Below are positions 17,334 to 26,726 of a stretch of DNA of 64,000 nt, piece by piece. The stretch is from Candidatus Latescibacterota bacterium (GTDB taxonomy: Bacteria > Latescibacterota > UBA2968 > UBA8231). The stretch lies in the NCBI GenBank assembly GCA_007136405.1, contig SLHA01000054.1, forward strand, positions 20,684 through 84,683. Reading direction: 5' to 3'. The number at the start of each line of letters is the position of its first letter. Within the stretch, counting starts at the first letter, position 1. Both the position numbers and the translations under genes were made by a program. A model generated the notes under the pieces. It was not told where the DNA came from and searched no databases. It saw only the letters and a program-made list of their open reading frames with translations.

Positions 17334-17750
17334 GTGAGGTGGACTCGAGTGACGCGGGTATCCCCCGCGATCCCGACGGCTTCCATGGCCGATATCGCCT
17401 TCCTGCTGATCTGCTTCTTTCTGGTTTCCACCACCATGAACCAGGATCAAGGGCTTTCCCTGCACCTTCCCGCCATCGGTGACGCCATGGAGGTGCAGCG
17501 GCGCAACATCTGTAATGTGTGGATCAGCCGGGACGACCGTGTGGCCATATTCGAACCTCCGGATCAACTCACGCCGCTGCCGTTTCAGGCCCTGCGCGGT
17601 GAAATCCGATCCCGCCTGGAGGCCAACCCGAACCTGATCGTCTCCGTGAAAACCGAGCGCGGTGCCACCTATCGCACGTTCGTCGACGTGCTGGATGAAC
17701 TCAAGCTGGCCGGCGCCACCCGCATTTCCATTGCCAATCCTGAAGAGTAG
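17334..17750 (+). CDS. exbD: ExbD/TolR-type protein, first copy
   Basis: 138 residues from a GTG start. A short cytoplasmic tail leads to IPTASMADIAFLLICFFLV, the single transmembrane helix with the conserved Asp needed for proton-driven movement, then a periplasmic domain. The Pro-Thr-Ala-Ser-Met-Ala-Asp stretch is also found in the second copy, but the periplasmic parts differ, so this is an old duplication rather than a recent one. Confidence 0.88.
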   Translation: MRWTRVTRVSPAIPTASMADIAFLLICFFLVSTTMNQDQGLSLHLPAIGDAMEVQRRNICNVWISRDDRVAIFEPPDQLTPLPFQALRGEIRSRLEANPNLIVSVKTERGATYRTFVDVLDELKLAGATRISIANPEE

Positions 17751-17753
17751 ACC

Positions 17754-18167
17754 ATGAAGTTCACCCGCAAGTCGAAGGTTGTGTCGGTGATTCCGACGGC
17801 TTCCATGGCGGATATTTCCTTTCTCCTGCTCGTCTTTTTCATGGTGACTACGGTATTCGTGCGCTACCGCGGCATACCCGTGCGCTTGCCCGCGGCGGAG
17901 AAGATCGAAACCCTGGAAAGCCGGCGGAACATCACGGCCATATGGATCGATGCGGAGGGCCGGATCAGCATAGACGACCGAATGGTCCCGCTGGAACAGG
18001 TCGGCGAGGTCATGCACGCCAGAATGACCGCCAACCCGCGGACCATCGTTTCGATTCGGGGCGATGAACAGGCCAGTTTCGGGTTGATGTCGGACCTGCT
18101 GCAGGAATTGCGCCAGGTGGAGGCACTGCGCGTCAATTTTTCCACCAGACGGGAGACCGGGTCATGA
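17754..18167 (+). CDS. exbD: ExbD/TolR-type protein, second copy
   Basis: 137 residues. IPTASMADISFLLLVFFMV is the transmembrane helix with the essential Asp. The periplasmic domain (VRLPAAEKIETLESRRNITA and onward) is the usual ExbD fold. It starts 3 nt after the first exbD and its stop overlaps the tonB ATG by 4 nt. Paired ExbD proteins with one ExbB are common in FCB-group bacteria and may form a heterodimer in the channel. Confidence 0.88.
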   Translation: MKFTRKSKVVSVIPTASMADISFLLLVFFMVTTVFVRYRGIPVRLPAAEKIETLESRRNITAIWIDAEGRISIDDRMVPLEQVGEVMHARMTANPRTIVSIRGDEQASFGLMSDLLQELRQVEALRVNFSTRRETGS

Positions 18168-18838
18168 TCCGCGGCAAGCAGCCGGAAGCCGATCTGCGTC
18201 TGCGTTACCGCCGCAATCTGGGCAGCGCTTTCGCGCTGTCGCTGCTGCTGCACGGGTTCGTCTTTGTGCTGTTTCCGGACATCGAGCCGAAGGTTCATGC
18301 CCGGAGCGAGGCGCCGGTCATCATCCAGCTCGAGGATATTCCGCCCACCCGGCAGGAGCGCCAGCCACCGCCGCCCTCGCGTCCGGTGGTACCGGTTGCC
18401 ACGGACAGTCCAGAGGTTCCGGACGATCTGACCATCGAGGAAACCGATATAGATTTCAGCTTCCTGGACGACCTGCCGCCGCCGCCGCCCAGGGTTCGGC
18501 GGCAGCAGGAAACGGTGGTGCAGGAGATCGAGCTGGAAGAGGACGAGGAGGAAATCGTCGAACTGTGGAAGGTCGAGAAGCAACCCGTGGTTACCAAGCA
18601 GGTGGTGCCGGACTACCCGGAGATCGCCCTGCGGGCGAATATCACGGGCAGGGTATTCGTCACGGCGCTGATCACCACGGAAGGCCGGGTGGAGCGCCTG
18701 GGTGAGATCACCGGCCCCGAGGTGTTCCATCAGGCCGCTCGGGAGGCCGCGCTCCAATGGGAATTCGAACCTGCCATCCAGAACGACCGGCCGGTCAAGG
18801 TCTGGGTCAGTCTGCCGTTCACTTTCCGGCTGGATTGA
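18164..18838 (+). CDS. tonB: TonB family energy transducer
   Basis: 224 residues. Residues 20-37 are a single N-terminal membrane helix (GSAFALSLLLHGFVFVLF, with the His expected in TonB). A Pro/Glu-rich periplasmic spacer (about 55-140) includes PPPPSRP and DDLPPPPPRVRR. The C-terminal TonB domain has PDYPEIALRANITGRVFV, then AALQWEFEPAIQNDRPVKVW and SLPFTFRL, the classic ending. It transfers energy to TonB-dependent outer-membrane receptors, none of which is in the window. Translationally coupled to exbD. Confidence 0.93.
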   Translation: MIRGKQPEADLRLRYRRNLGSAFALSLLLHGFVFVLFPDIEPKVHARSEAPVIIQLEDIPPTRQERQPPPPSRPVVPVATDSPEVPDDLTIEETDIDFSFLDDLPPPPPRVRRQQETVVQEIELEEDEEEIVELWKVEKQPVVTKQVVPDYPEIALRANITGRVFVTALITTEGRVERLGEITGPEVFHQAAREAALQWEFEPAIQNDRPVKVWVSLPFTFRLD

Positions 18839-19042
18839 ACCGGAACGCAGACTCGCTCACAGGACACGGCGCGGCAGCTCGATCACCGGTTCGGCGATGG
18901 CGGCTGCGAGCGGGTTTGCTCTGTGCGGCCGTTGTCGTTATCCTACTTTAGTTGACCCACTGTACGGTACCAGAATCGGTCATACGTGCCATCCTCTGTC
19001 CGGGGCGCTGCGGCGCGCCAGCCAATCGGAGGTGTACCCGTC

Positions 19043-19492
19043 ATGCAGTGTCCTTTCTGCAGTCATCTGGAGGACAAGGTCGTGGACTCGCGTTCCTGTC
19101 GCGAGGGTATGGCCATTCGCCGACGCAGGGAATGCCTGGATTGCGGCAAGCGGTTCACCACGTACGAATACATCGAGAACGTTCCGCTCACCGTCATCAA
19201 GGCCGATGGCCGCAGAGAGCCTTTCGACCGCGGCAAGCTCATGGACAAGATCCAGCTGGCCTGCTACAAGACCACGGTCTCGGTGGATCAGATCGAGCAG
19301 CTGGTGGACCAGGTGGAGGGGGAACTGTCCCGCCTCAGCGAGAAGGAAGTGCGCAGCAAGCAGGTCGGTGAACTGGTGATGGAGCGGTTGCGCAGTCTCA
19401 ATGAAGTGGCGTACGTGCGTTTCGCCTCGGTGTACCGGCAGTTCAAGGATCGCAGTGACTTCGTCCGTGAACTGGAGCAGCTGGCCCCCTAA
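19043..19492 (+). CDS. nrdR: transcriptional repressor NrdR
   Basis: 149 residues, the family length. A zinc ribbon with two Cys pairs (MQCPFC, then CLDCG) precedes an ATP-cone domain (PLTVIKADGRREPFDRGKLM onward). NrdR binds ATP/dATP and represses ribonucleotide-reductase genes. CGGAGGT stands 9 nt before the ATG. The next gene on the same strand is the class II reductase nrdJ, whose promoter contains an NrdR-box match, so the regulator and its target are adjacent. Confidence 0.96.
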   Translation: MQCPFCSHLEDKVVDSRSCREGMAIRRRRECLDCGKRFTTYEYIENVPLTVIKADGRREPFDRGKLMDKIQLACYKTTVSVDQIEQLVDQVEGELSRLSEKEVRSKQVGELVMERLRSLNEVAYVRFASVYRQFKDRSDFVRELEQLAP

Positions 19493-19771
19493 CCGTGATT
19501 CTACCGTAAAGACCCCTCGGCAGGCTGGAGAACCGCTATACACTGCGGTTGCTCTGCCCGTTGGTATGCCCGATGATCTGCCGCCGATTGTGGTTCCGGG
19601 CGGCGGGCCGGGGTCGTTGCGGGCAACTCCAGACATGACCGGCCCAAGACGTGACCGGGCGGGCCGCAGCTGCGGCTGCCTGGAGCGTAAACCGGGTCCG
19701 GTGCCTCTCGCGCTGGAACCACCCCGATCCGCGGCCAAGCGGGCGGGCCGCAGGATGGCCAAGCGGGCGGC

Positions 19772-19801
19772 TTGACAAAACGGCGTCCGTCAGTTTATAT
19801 A
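19772..19801 (+). promoter_or_regulatory. promoter of nrdJ
   Basis: TTGACA (19772-19777) followed after 17-18 nt by TTATAT/TATATA (19795-19801). This is a near-consensus sigma-70 promoter. It lies immediately upstream of the NrdR-box match, so bound NrdR would cover the start of transcription. The leader to the nrdJ ATG is about 200 nt. Confidence 0.7.
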
Positions 19802-19806
19802 ACTCT

Positions 19807-19822
19807 ACACAATATATTGTGG
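19807..19822 (+). promoter_or_regulatory. NrdR box upstream of nrdJ
   Basis: ACACAATATATTGTGG matches 15 of 16 positions of the published NrdR consensus acaCwAtATaTwGtgt and is palindromic at its core. NrdR usually binds two boxes about 31-32 bp apart. A segment at 19838-19853, exactly 31 bp downstream centre to centre, matches only in part, mainly in its right half, so it could be a weak second site. Confidence 0.75.
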
Positions 19823-20010
19823 ATGGTCTGGTATAGGGTGTTTCATGATGTGGTCTGGCGCGTCGTGGACATGACCTTTCGGACCCGGCATCGGCCTGTT
19901 CCGGGTCGTCCATTCCGGTCGCGGCGCCTGTTCGCCGCTGCCGGTTCTACAGCGGCCGATCCGGGTGATCGACCCCCATGACACGCATCCTGTCTCGACG
20001 GGAGAATGGT

Positions 20011-22461
20011 ATGAAGTCTGAACGCAGCGGCCGGATAGCCGGCGGCGCAGGAGCAACCCGCGGCATGCGCCGTTTGGATACACTGCTGGCGCAGCTGGAA
20101 CACCGCGATGCGGTGACCTCGGACGATGGTGACACGCGTGCCCGGGCTGACGATGCGGCAGCTTATTACGGGGACAACGAGCTGGCGATCGATGTCCTGC
20201 GCAGCAAATACCTGGCCCCCGGAGAGCGCGGGCCGCTGCATATGTGGGATCGCATCGCCAGAGCGGTCTCCTCCGTGGAACGGGATCGCGACCAGTGGTA
20301 CGAACGTTTCTTCACGCTGCTGGCGGATTTTCGTTTCATCCCGGGGGGACGGGTCATGCACGGAGCCGGCCGCGACGAAGCCCGCCGCAAACCGACGCTA
20401 TCGAACTGCTACGTCATACCCATCACGGAAGACAGCCTGGAAGGCATCTATCGCTGCCTGACGGAATCTGCCATGGTCTACCGCACCGGTGGCGGAGTGG
20501 GTACGGACCTGTCCGTGCTGCGGCCGCGGGGAGCACCGGTGAACGCCACAGTGGACAAATCGCCGGGCTGCACGGCTTTCATGAACCTGCTTTCCGAGAG
20601 CACCAACGCCGTGTCCCAGGCGGGCCGCCGGGGAGCCCTCATGCTGACGCTCCGCGTCGATCATCCGGACATCGAGGATTTCATCTCCATCAAAAGCGAC
20701 AGCGCCCGCACCAAGGTCCAGTACGCCAATATTTCGGTGCTGATCACCGACGAATTCATGCAGGCCGTGATTCAGGATCATGATTTCCCCCTGCGCTGGA
20801 ACGGCAGGAACTTCCGGACCGTGCGAGCTCGTGAGCTGTGGAACCGGATCATCACCCATGCCCACGCTTCGGCGGAGCCGGGCATCATCTTTTTCGATAC
20901 CATGCGGGCCTATCATAATGTGGAATATGTCAACCCGCTGGTCAGCACCAATCCGTGCGGCGAGCAACCTCTGGCCGCCTACACCGCGTGTAATCTGGGC
21001 AACATCAACCTGCCGCGGTTCGTACGCGAGGACGGCACCTTCGACTTCGATGCGCTGGCCGAATGCGTCGAAGTTGCCGTGCGGTTTCTGGACGATGTCA
21101 TAGACTACAACATGCCCAGTCACGCTCTGGACAGGATCAAGGAGGCGGTGGCGTCCGATCGCCGGGTAGGGCTGGGAGTAACCGGACTGGCTGATGCGCT
21201 GGTGTTGATGCAGTTGCGGTACGATTCGGACGAAGCCCTGGAAGCGGTCGAGCAGATCATGCAGTCCCTGTGCCATCGGGCCTACCAGGCCTCGATCGCG
21301 CTGTCACGGGAGAAGGGCGCTTTCCCGCTGTTCGACTGGGAGGGTATGTCGCGCAGCCGATTCATACAGAACCTGCCCGAGCCTCTGCGCACCGACATGG
21401 CCCGGCACGGAATACGCAACGCCACCCTGATCACCATGCCTCCGGTCGGCACCGGTTCGATCGTGGCGCAGACCAGTTCGGGCATCGAACCCATTTTCTG
21501 TACCAGCTACAACCGGCGCGTCAAGCAGTCGGACGGGGAGACCTTCGTCGATTACAAGGTATGCCATCCGCTCATCCGTCAGCTTTTCGGTGACGACGAC
21601 AACCTGCCGGAATATGTGGTAACCGCGCATGAGATCGATCCGTTTTTTCGTGTCCGCATGCAGAGTGTGATCCAGCGCTATACGGATAGCAGCATCTCCT
21701 CCACCATCAATCTGGCGCAGGACACCAGTGTGGAAACGGTGGCCGATATTTACCTCTCGGCATACCGGGAGGGACTGAAGGGGGTCACCGTGTACCGTGA
21801 GGGTAGCCGGAATGGCATATTGCAGACGGACGCCGAGGCGGAGGCGATCGCGGCCGGGGAGACGGCTGCCGGCGCCGGCAGTGCCGGCGGGCAGGCAGGG
21901 AGCGACCGGCCGGTCAGGGCCAGTCACCATCCACGCCGCCGGCCGGCGGTAACCCGGGGAGTAACCGAGCGCATACGTACCGGTGAAGGCAACCTCTACG
22001 TCACCATCAATGAAGACGATGAGGGCCTGTGCGAGGTATTCAGCACGATCGGCAAGGCGGGCGGCGGTGCGGCGGCGCAATCGGAGGCCATCAGCCGGCT
22101 CATCTCCATGAGTCTGCGCTCAGGGGTGGATCCCCAGGAAATCGTCGACGAGCTGAAAGGTATTTCGGGGCCCAACCCGGTCTGGGAGGACGGCGAACTG
22201 ATACTCTCCACTCCGGACGCCATCGGTAAAGCGCTGGAACGGCATCTGCGGCGCCGCAGTGCCGGTGCCTTGCCGCAGGCGTGTGCTCCGGCGGAGTCGC
22301 AGGCGCCAGCAGCCCATGCGAGTGTCTCCAGCACATCCCGGACGCCCGCGCCCGACTCGACGGCCCCGCGGTCCACGGTGACCTGTCCGGAATGCGGTTC
22401 CACGGTCACGCATGAGACCGGCTGCCTGACCTGTAAGCACTGCGGCTGGTCCAGGTGCTGA
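20011..22461 (+). CDS. nrdJ: ribonucleoside-diphosphate reductase, adenosylcobalamin-dependent (class II)
   Basis: 816 residues. It reduces ribonucleotides to deoxyribonucleotides using adenosylcobalamin, without needing oxygen. The core carries the first redox Cys (SNCYVIP), the active-site NPCGEQ (Asn, thiyl Cys, Glu) and the second redox Cys 11 residues later (TACNLGNINL), plus MPPVGTGSIVAQTSSGIEPI in the C-terminal barrel. A variable Ala/Gly linker (about 615-645) precedes a C-terminal domain, and the protein ends in a Cys4 ribbon (CPECG, then CKHCG) that probably helps reduction. GGGAGA precedes the ATG at 20011. I found no cobalamin riboswitch in the leader. Confidence 0.94.
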   Translation: MKSERSGRIAGGAGATRGMRRLDTLLAQLEHRDAVTSDDGDTRARADDAAAYYGDNELAIDVLRSKYLAPGERGPLHMWDRIARAVSSVERDRDQWYERFFTLLADFRFIPGGRVMHGAGRDEARRKPTLSNCYVIPITEDSLEGIYRCLTESAMVYRTGGGVGTDLSVLRPRGAPVNATVDKSPGCTAFMNLLSESTNAVSQAGRRGALMLTLRVDHPDIEDFISIKSDSARTKVQYANISVLITDEFMQAVIQDHDFPLRWNGRNFRTVRARELWNRIITHAHASAEPGIIFFDTMRAYHNVEYVNPLVSTNPCGEQPLAAYTACNLGNINLPRFVREDGTFDFDALAECVEVAVRFLDDVIDYNMPSHALDRIKEAVASDRRVGLGVTGLADALVLMQLRYDSDEALEAVEQIMQSLCHRAYQASIALSREKGAFPLFDWEGMSRSRFIQNLPEPLRTDMARHGIRNATLITMPPVGTGSIVAQTSSGIEPIFCTSYNRRVKQSDGETFVDYKVCHPLIRQLFGDDDNLPEYVVTAHEIDPFFRVRMQSVIQRYTDSSISSTINLAQDTSVETVADIYLSAYREGLKGVTVYREGSRNGILQTDAEAEAIAAGETAAGAGSAGGQAGSDRPVRASHHPRRRPAVTRGVTERIRTGEGNLYVTINEDDEGLCEVFSTIGKAGGGAAAQSEAISRLISMSLRSGVDPQEIVDELKGISGPNPVWEDGELILSTPDAIGKALERHLRRRSAGALPQACAPAESQAPAAHASVSSTSRTPAPDSTAPRSTVTCPECGSTVTHETGCLTCKHCGWSRC

Positions 22462-22462
22462 T

Positions 22463-23224
22463 TCATCCGGACACGGACAGGGTCAACCCGTCATAACTCA
22501 GCTGCACCGAGGCGGGCAGACGAGCGTTCGTCGTCGCATGATCCAGACTGTGCGAGATGTGGGTAAGCAGCGTGCGTCCGGCTGCGATGCTGTTGGCGGC
22601 CGCGACGGCCTGATCCAGGCTGAAGTGGGTGGGATGCGGGTGGTCCCGCAGGGCTCCCAGCACCAGGACTTCCAGCCGCCGCAACAGGGGCATGGAGGCC
22701 TGAGGGATGTCGCTGCAGTCGGTCAGGTAGGCCAGGTCGCCGATCCTGTAGCCCAATATCTGCTGGCGTCCGTGCAACAGCGGCACCGGTACTATGGTGA
22801 ACCCGGCAAGGTTGAACGGGCCGTCCACCTGGTGCAGGGCCAGACGCGGGACGGAGCTGGGATTATTCGTACGGAAGGCATAGTCAAACACGGTGCGGAT
22901 CCGCTGTATGGTGCACCGATCGGCATAACACGGCAGCGGCCGGCTGTGTTCCAACCCAAAGCAGCGCACGTCATCCAGCCCATGGAGATGATCCGCGTGT
23001 CCATGGGTCAGCAGCACGCCATCCAGGCGGCGGATCCCGGCGCGCAGCACCTGGGTACGCAGGTCCGGGGTGGTATCGATCAAGATGCTCCTGCCGTCTT
23101 GCTCCAACCACAGCGAACACCGCAAGCGCTGGTTGCGCGGATCCGTGGAAGCGCAGACGGCGCAATCGCAGGCAATTCGAGGTACACCTACAGACGTTCC
23201 GGTTCCCAGGAAGGTCACCTTCAT
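22463..23224 (-). CDS. metallo-beta-lactamase-fold hydrolase, PhnP-like
   Basis: 253 residues. MKVTFLGTGTSVGVPRIACD opens the fold and is followed by CAVC, a Cys cluster typical of the PhnP subgroup. THGHADHLHGLDD is the metal-binding motif, DCSDIP and THISHSLDH give further ligands. PhnP itself is a cyclic phosphodiesterase of phosphonate breakdown; no phn genes are here, so substrate is open. Its ATG overlaps the end of map by 4 nt, and its stop lies 2 nt from the nrdJ stop (convergent). Confidence 0.85.
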   Translation of the reverse strand: MKVTFLGTGTSVGVPRIACDCAVCASTDPRNQRLRCSLWLEQDGRSILIDTTPDLRTQVLRAGIRRLDGVLLTHGHADHLHGLDDVRCFGLEHSRPLPCYADRCTIQRIRTVFDYAFRTNNPSSVPRLALHQVDGPFNLAGFTIVPVPLLHGRQQILGYRIGDLAYLTDCSDIPQASMPLLRRLEVLVLGALRDHPHPTHFSLDQAVAAANSIAAGRTLLTHISHSLDHATTNARLPASVQLSYDGLTLSVSG

Positions 23225-23976
23225 GGTGGCGAACTCAGCGTCAGGATCTCGGCCGTGCCATGGGTGATGGCGATGGTGTGTTCGAAATGGGCGGCAGGCA
23301 GGCCATCCGCGGTGGTCGTGGTCCAACCATCCGTGCCGGTGCGCATTTCCGGACGGCCCAGGCTGAGGATAGGTTCGATAGCCAGCACGAAACCCGCCTG
23401 CAACCGCGGGCCGCGACCAGGAGGGCCATAGTTGTTGATATGCGGCGGCTCGTGCAGTTCGCGCCCTATCCCGTGGCCACCGAACTGACGGACCACGCTC
23501 AAACGGGCTGCGGTTGCCTGCGTCTCGACGGTATGGGAGATGTCGGACAGCCGGTTTCCCGGGCGTGCCTGCTGTATGGCCAGATCCAGGCACGATCGGG
23601 TGACGTCGATCAATCGCTGGGCCTCCGCGGACACCGGACCCACTGCGGCAGTGAACGCCCCATCCCCGTAATAGCCGTTGAGCCGCACGCCGACATCGAT
23701 GCTGACGATGTCGCCTGCCTGCAGCTTTCTGTCATCTGGAACGCCATGGACGATCTGGGCGTTAACTGAAGCACAGATGGTGGCCGGGAAGCCGCGGTAG
23801 CCCTTGAATGCGGGAGTGGCCTGGTGGCCGCGGATGACGGATTCGGCAACAGAGTCCAGCGAACGGGTGGTGGATCCGGGCACGAGCAGCGGTTTCAGTT
23901 CCTGTTGTACCCGGTGGACTATGGCACACGCAGCGCGTATACGGCTGATCTCTTCGGCGGTTTTGCTTCGAATCAA
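23221..23976 (-). CDS. map: methionine aminopeptidase, type I
   Basis: About 251 residues. It removes the initiator Met from nascent proteins. All five expected metal ligands can be placed: Asp in SIDVGVRLNGYYGDGAFT (two), His in GGHGIGRELHE, Glu in LAIEPILSLG and Glu near the C terminus in HFEHTIAIT. I choose a TTG start at 23976 (LIRSKTAEEISRIRAAC) because GGAAGGA lies 7 nt upstream; an in-frame ATG at 24018 would add 14 residues. Its 3' end overlaps the metallo-beta-lactamase-fold gene by 4 nt, so the pair is translationally coupled. Confidence 0.93.
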   Translation of the reverse strand: MIRSKTAEEISRIRAACAIVHRVQQELKPLLVPGSTTRSLDSVAESVIRGHQATPAFKGYRGFPATICASVNAQIVHGVPDDRKLQAGDIVSIDVGVRLNGYYGDGAFTAAVGPVSAEAQRLIDVTRSCLDLAIQQARPGNRLSDISHTVETQATAARLSVVRQFGGHGIGRELHEPPHINNYGPPGRGPRLQAGFVLAIEPILSLGRPEMRTGTDGWTTTTADGLPAAHFEHTIAITHGTAEILTLSSPP

Positions 23977-24221
23977 GGACGGGTCCTTCCGGTGTTGTTG
24001 CGGAGCCTGCCGCCGCATCGGGCCGGGCCGGTCTCCGGCAACCCCGGTTGCGCATCAGCGGCGATCATCACATACTCTGGTACCTTGCGTGCTGTGATAT
24101 CGTCCTGGCATGCTGTGGTACCGTCGCAAAATCCTTGCGGAAAAGGTAGAGAGCCCGGAGGGTTGTTGCAACGGGTTGACGGCGTCTCTATATTCGTACG
24201 CCCGGCCGGTCTGGCGGGTTT

Positions 24222-24250
24222 TTGATAAAACACACAAAAACAAATATTTA
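24222..24250 (+). promoter_or_regulatory. promoter of topA
   Basis: TTGATA (24222-24227), a 17-nt A-rich spacer, then TATTTA (24245-24250). Transcription would begin about 24 nt before the topA ATG, leaving just room for the GAGGGA ribosome site. The rest of the 300-nt gap from map (23977-24221) shows nothing recognisable. Confidence 0.65.
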
Positions 24251-24280
24251 GCTCTGTTGATAACGAGGGAAGCGGTTCTG

Positions 24281-26524
24281 ATGGGAAAATCGCTGGTCGT
24301 GGTTGAGTCGCCGGGTAAAGCTAAAACGATCAACAAGATACTGGGCAAGGATTTCGTGGTGAAGTCGTGCATGGGACATGTGCGCGACCTGCCGCCCAAG
24401 GAACTGGGGATCGATGTCGACAATGATTTCCAGCCACGGTACGTAACCATACGCGGCAAGGGCAAACTGCTGACTGAGCTGCGCCGCGCGGCCCAGAAAG
24501 TGGATGACATCTACCTGGCCACGGACCCGGACCGGGAGGGAGAAGCCATCGCCTGGCATCTGGCCAATGCCATCACACGCAAGGATGACCAGGTCAAGCG
24601 TATCCTGTTCAATGAGATCACCCCCCGTGCCGTACGCGAATCGCTGGAACGCTGGGGGTACCTCGACATGAACAAGGTGAATGCTCAACAGGCCCGGCGT
24701 GTCCTGGACCGGCTGGTGGGTTACGAGATCAGTCCGCTTCTGTGGAAGGTCATACACTCCGGCCTGTCGGCGGGCCGGGTACAGTCCGTGGCCGTACGGC
24801 TCATATGCGAGCGGGACAAGGAAATCGAGGCCTTCACGCCGGAGGAATACTGGTCGATAGATGCGCTGATGCGCATCGCCAGCGACAACGGCAAGCCTGT
24901 GGAACCGTTTCGCGCCCGTCTTCTGCGGCATGCGGGTGTGAAAATCCAGATCGGCGCCAAAGAGCAGGCCGATCGCATCGTCGAGGATCTGCAGCGACAG
25001 ACCTTCAAAGTCAGGGAAGTCAAGCGTCGCGAGCAGACCCGGCGGCCGGCTCCGCCGTTTACCACCAGCACGCTCCAGCAGGATTGCGCCCGCCGTCTGC
25101 GTTTTTCCGTCAAGCGCACCATGGCCGTAGCGCAGCAGCTGTACGAAGGTGTGGAAGTGGACGGCGAGGTTCAGGGGTTGATCACTTACATGCGCACGGA
25201 CTCCGTCCGCGTCGCCGACGAAGCCGTCCAGGAGGTGCGCGGCGAGATCGGGCGGCTGTACGGGCAGGTATACGTACCGGATAGCCCCAATACCTACAAG
25301 ACCAGGAATTCGGCGCAGGACGCCCACGAAGCCATCCGCCCCACGTCGGTGGAACTCCACCCGGACGCCATGCGCAAGCTGCTCAACGCGGATCAGGCAC
25401 GGGTGTATGAGCTGATCTGGAAGCGTTTCGTGGCTTCGCAGATGAAACCCCAGGTATTGAGTATCACTACGGTGAATATAGCCGCGGGGGACTACCTGCT
25501 GCGGACAACGGGCAGTTCGGTGAAATTCCCCGGCTTCACTCTGCTGTATACGGAGAGCAAAGAGGAAGAAGAAGAGGATCAGGCCGTAACACTACCGCCG
25601 GATCTGGCCAACGGTCAGGAGCTGCAGCTGCACGAGCTGGATCCCGAGCAGCATTTCACCAAACCGCCTCCCCGCTATACGGAGGCTTCGCTGGTCAAGC
25701 AACTGGAGGCCGACGGCATCGGCCGGCCCAGCACATACGCCCAGATCATCACCACCATCCAGGATCGCGGTTATGTCGACAAGGTGGACAACCGGTTTTT
25801 TGTGGCCACCGAACGCGGACACACGGTAAACAACCTGCTGGTGGAGACCTTCCCACATCTGTTCAACATCGAGTTCACGGCCAGAATGGAGGACAGGCTG
25901 GACCAGATAGAGGAAGGGCGTGATGGTTGGGTCGGAGCCGTGCGGGATTTCTACGGGTCCTGGAGGGAGGACCTGGAACACGCCAACGCCCGGCGCAAGG
26001 AACTGAAGCAGTCACTCCAGCAGGAAAGTGACGTGGTATGCGAGGAGTGCGGGCGCAATCTGGTGGTGAAATGGGGACGGAATGGGCGTTTTCTGGCCTG
26101 TCCGGGATATCCCGGCTGCAAGAATACCAAGCCTCTTCCGGAAGACCAGGAACAGGTTGAAACCAACGAGATCTGTGACCGGTGTCAGGCACCCATGGTG
26201 GTCAAAACCGGCCGGTATGGCCGTTTCCTGGCATGCAGCGCCTATCCCGAGTGCAAGAACGTCAAACCGTTGAATCTGGGCATCCGTTGCCCGGAAGACG
26301 GTTGTCCGGGACAGCTGGTCGAGAAACAGTCGCGCAAAGGCAAGGTGTTTTATGGCTGTGACCAGTATCCTGAATGCAAATTCGCCAGTTGGGACAAGCC
26401 GGTTGACCAGCCTTGCCCCAACTGTGAATCTCCGCTGCTGTTCGAGAAGAACACACGCAGTGGCGCCACCTCCTACCACTGTCGCGTCTGTGACTACCAG
26501 GCGGAGAGCATTCCGGCTACGTAG
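24281..26524 (+). CDS. topA: DNA topoisomerase I
   Basis: 747 residues; type IA topoisomerase that relaxes negative supercoils. The TOPRIM domain begins at the N terminus with VVVESPGKAKTI and includes DPDREGEAIAWH. LSAGRVQSVAVRL and the active-site Tyr in ITYMRTDSVR follow. Four C-terminal Cys4 zinc ribbons (CEECG...CPGYPGC, CDRC...CSAYPEC, CPEDGC...CDQYPEC, CPNC...CRVC) bind single-stranded DNA. I start at MGKSLVVVESP with GAGGGA 8-9 nt upstream. A very acidic patch (SKEEEEED) sits in the middle. Confidence 0.97.
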   Translation: MGKSLVVVESPGKAKTINKILGKDFVVKSCMGHVRDLPPKELGIDVDNDFQPRYVTIRGKGKLLTELRRAAQKVDDIYLATDPDREGEAIAWHLANAITRKDDQVKRILFNEITPRAVRESLERWGYLDMNKVNAQQARRVLDRLVGYEISPLLWKVIHSGLSAGRVQSVAVRLICERDKEIEAFTPEEYWSIDALMRIASDNGKPVEPFRARLLRHAGVKIQIGAKEQADRIVEDLQRQTFKVREVKRREQTRRPAPPFTTSTLQQDCARRLRFSVKRTMAVAQQLYEGVEVDGEVQGLITYMRTDSVRVADEAVQEVRGEIGRLYGQVYVPDSPNTYKTRNSAQDAHEAIRPTSVELHPDAMRKLLNADQARVYELIWKRFVASQMKPQVLSITTVNIAAGDYLLRTTGSSVKFPGFTLLYTESKEEEEEDQAVTLPPDLANGQELQLHELDPEQHFTKPPPRYTEASLVKQLEADGIGRPSTYAQIITTIQDRGYVDKVDNRFFVATERGHTVNNLLVETFPHLFNIEFTARMEDRLDQIEEGRDGWVGAVRDFYGSWREDLEHANARRKELKQSLQQESDVVCEECGRNLVVKWGRNGRFLACPGYPGCKNTKPLPEDQEQVETNEICDRCQAPMVVKTGRYGRFLACSAYPECKNVKPLNLGIRCPEDGCPGQLVEKQSRKGKVFYGCDQYPECKFASWDKPVDQPCPNCESPLLFEKNTRSGATSYHCRVCDYQAESIPAT

Positions 26525-26726
26525 CCCACACCGGGTCCGGTTGCCATGGCGCCGGCAGCGCCGGCTCGCCAGGATACCCGGCAGCCTGTGCGCCATGCGA
26601 CGCCCTGTGCCAGACTCAAGCCTGGAGCCGTCACCCCACCAGCCTGCCGTGGTCCCGTGGGTTCGTCCGCCTGTCCGTCACGCCGGGAAGCCCCGCTCGT
26701 CTGGAAAGGCGGACGGTTTCGGTCAT

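Noticed and set aside
19823..20010. A possible cobalamin riboswitch before the B12-dependent nrdJ gene.
   Set aside because: No GCCACTG-type B12 box was seen in the 188-nt leader; the NrdR box explains regulation better.
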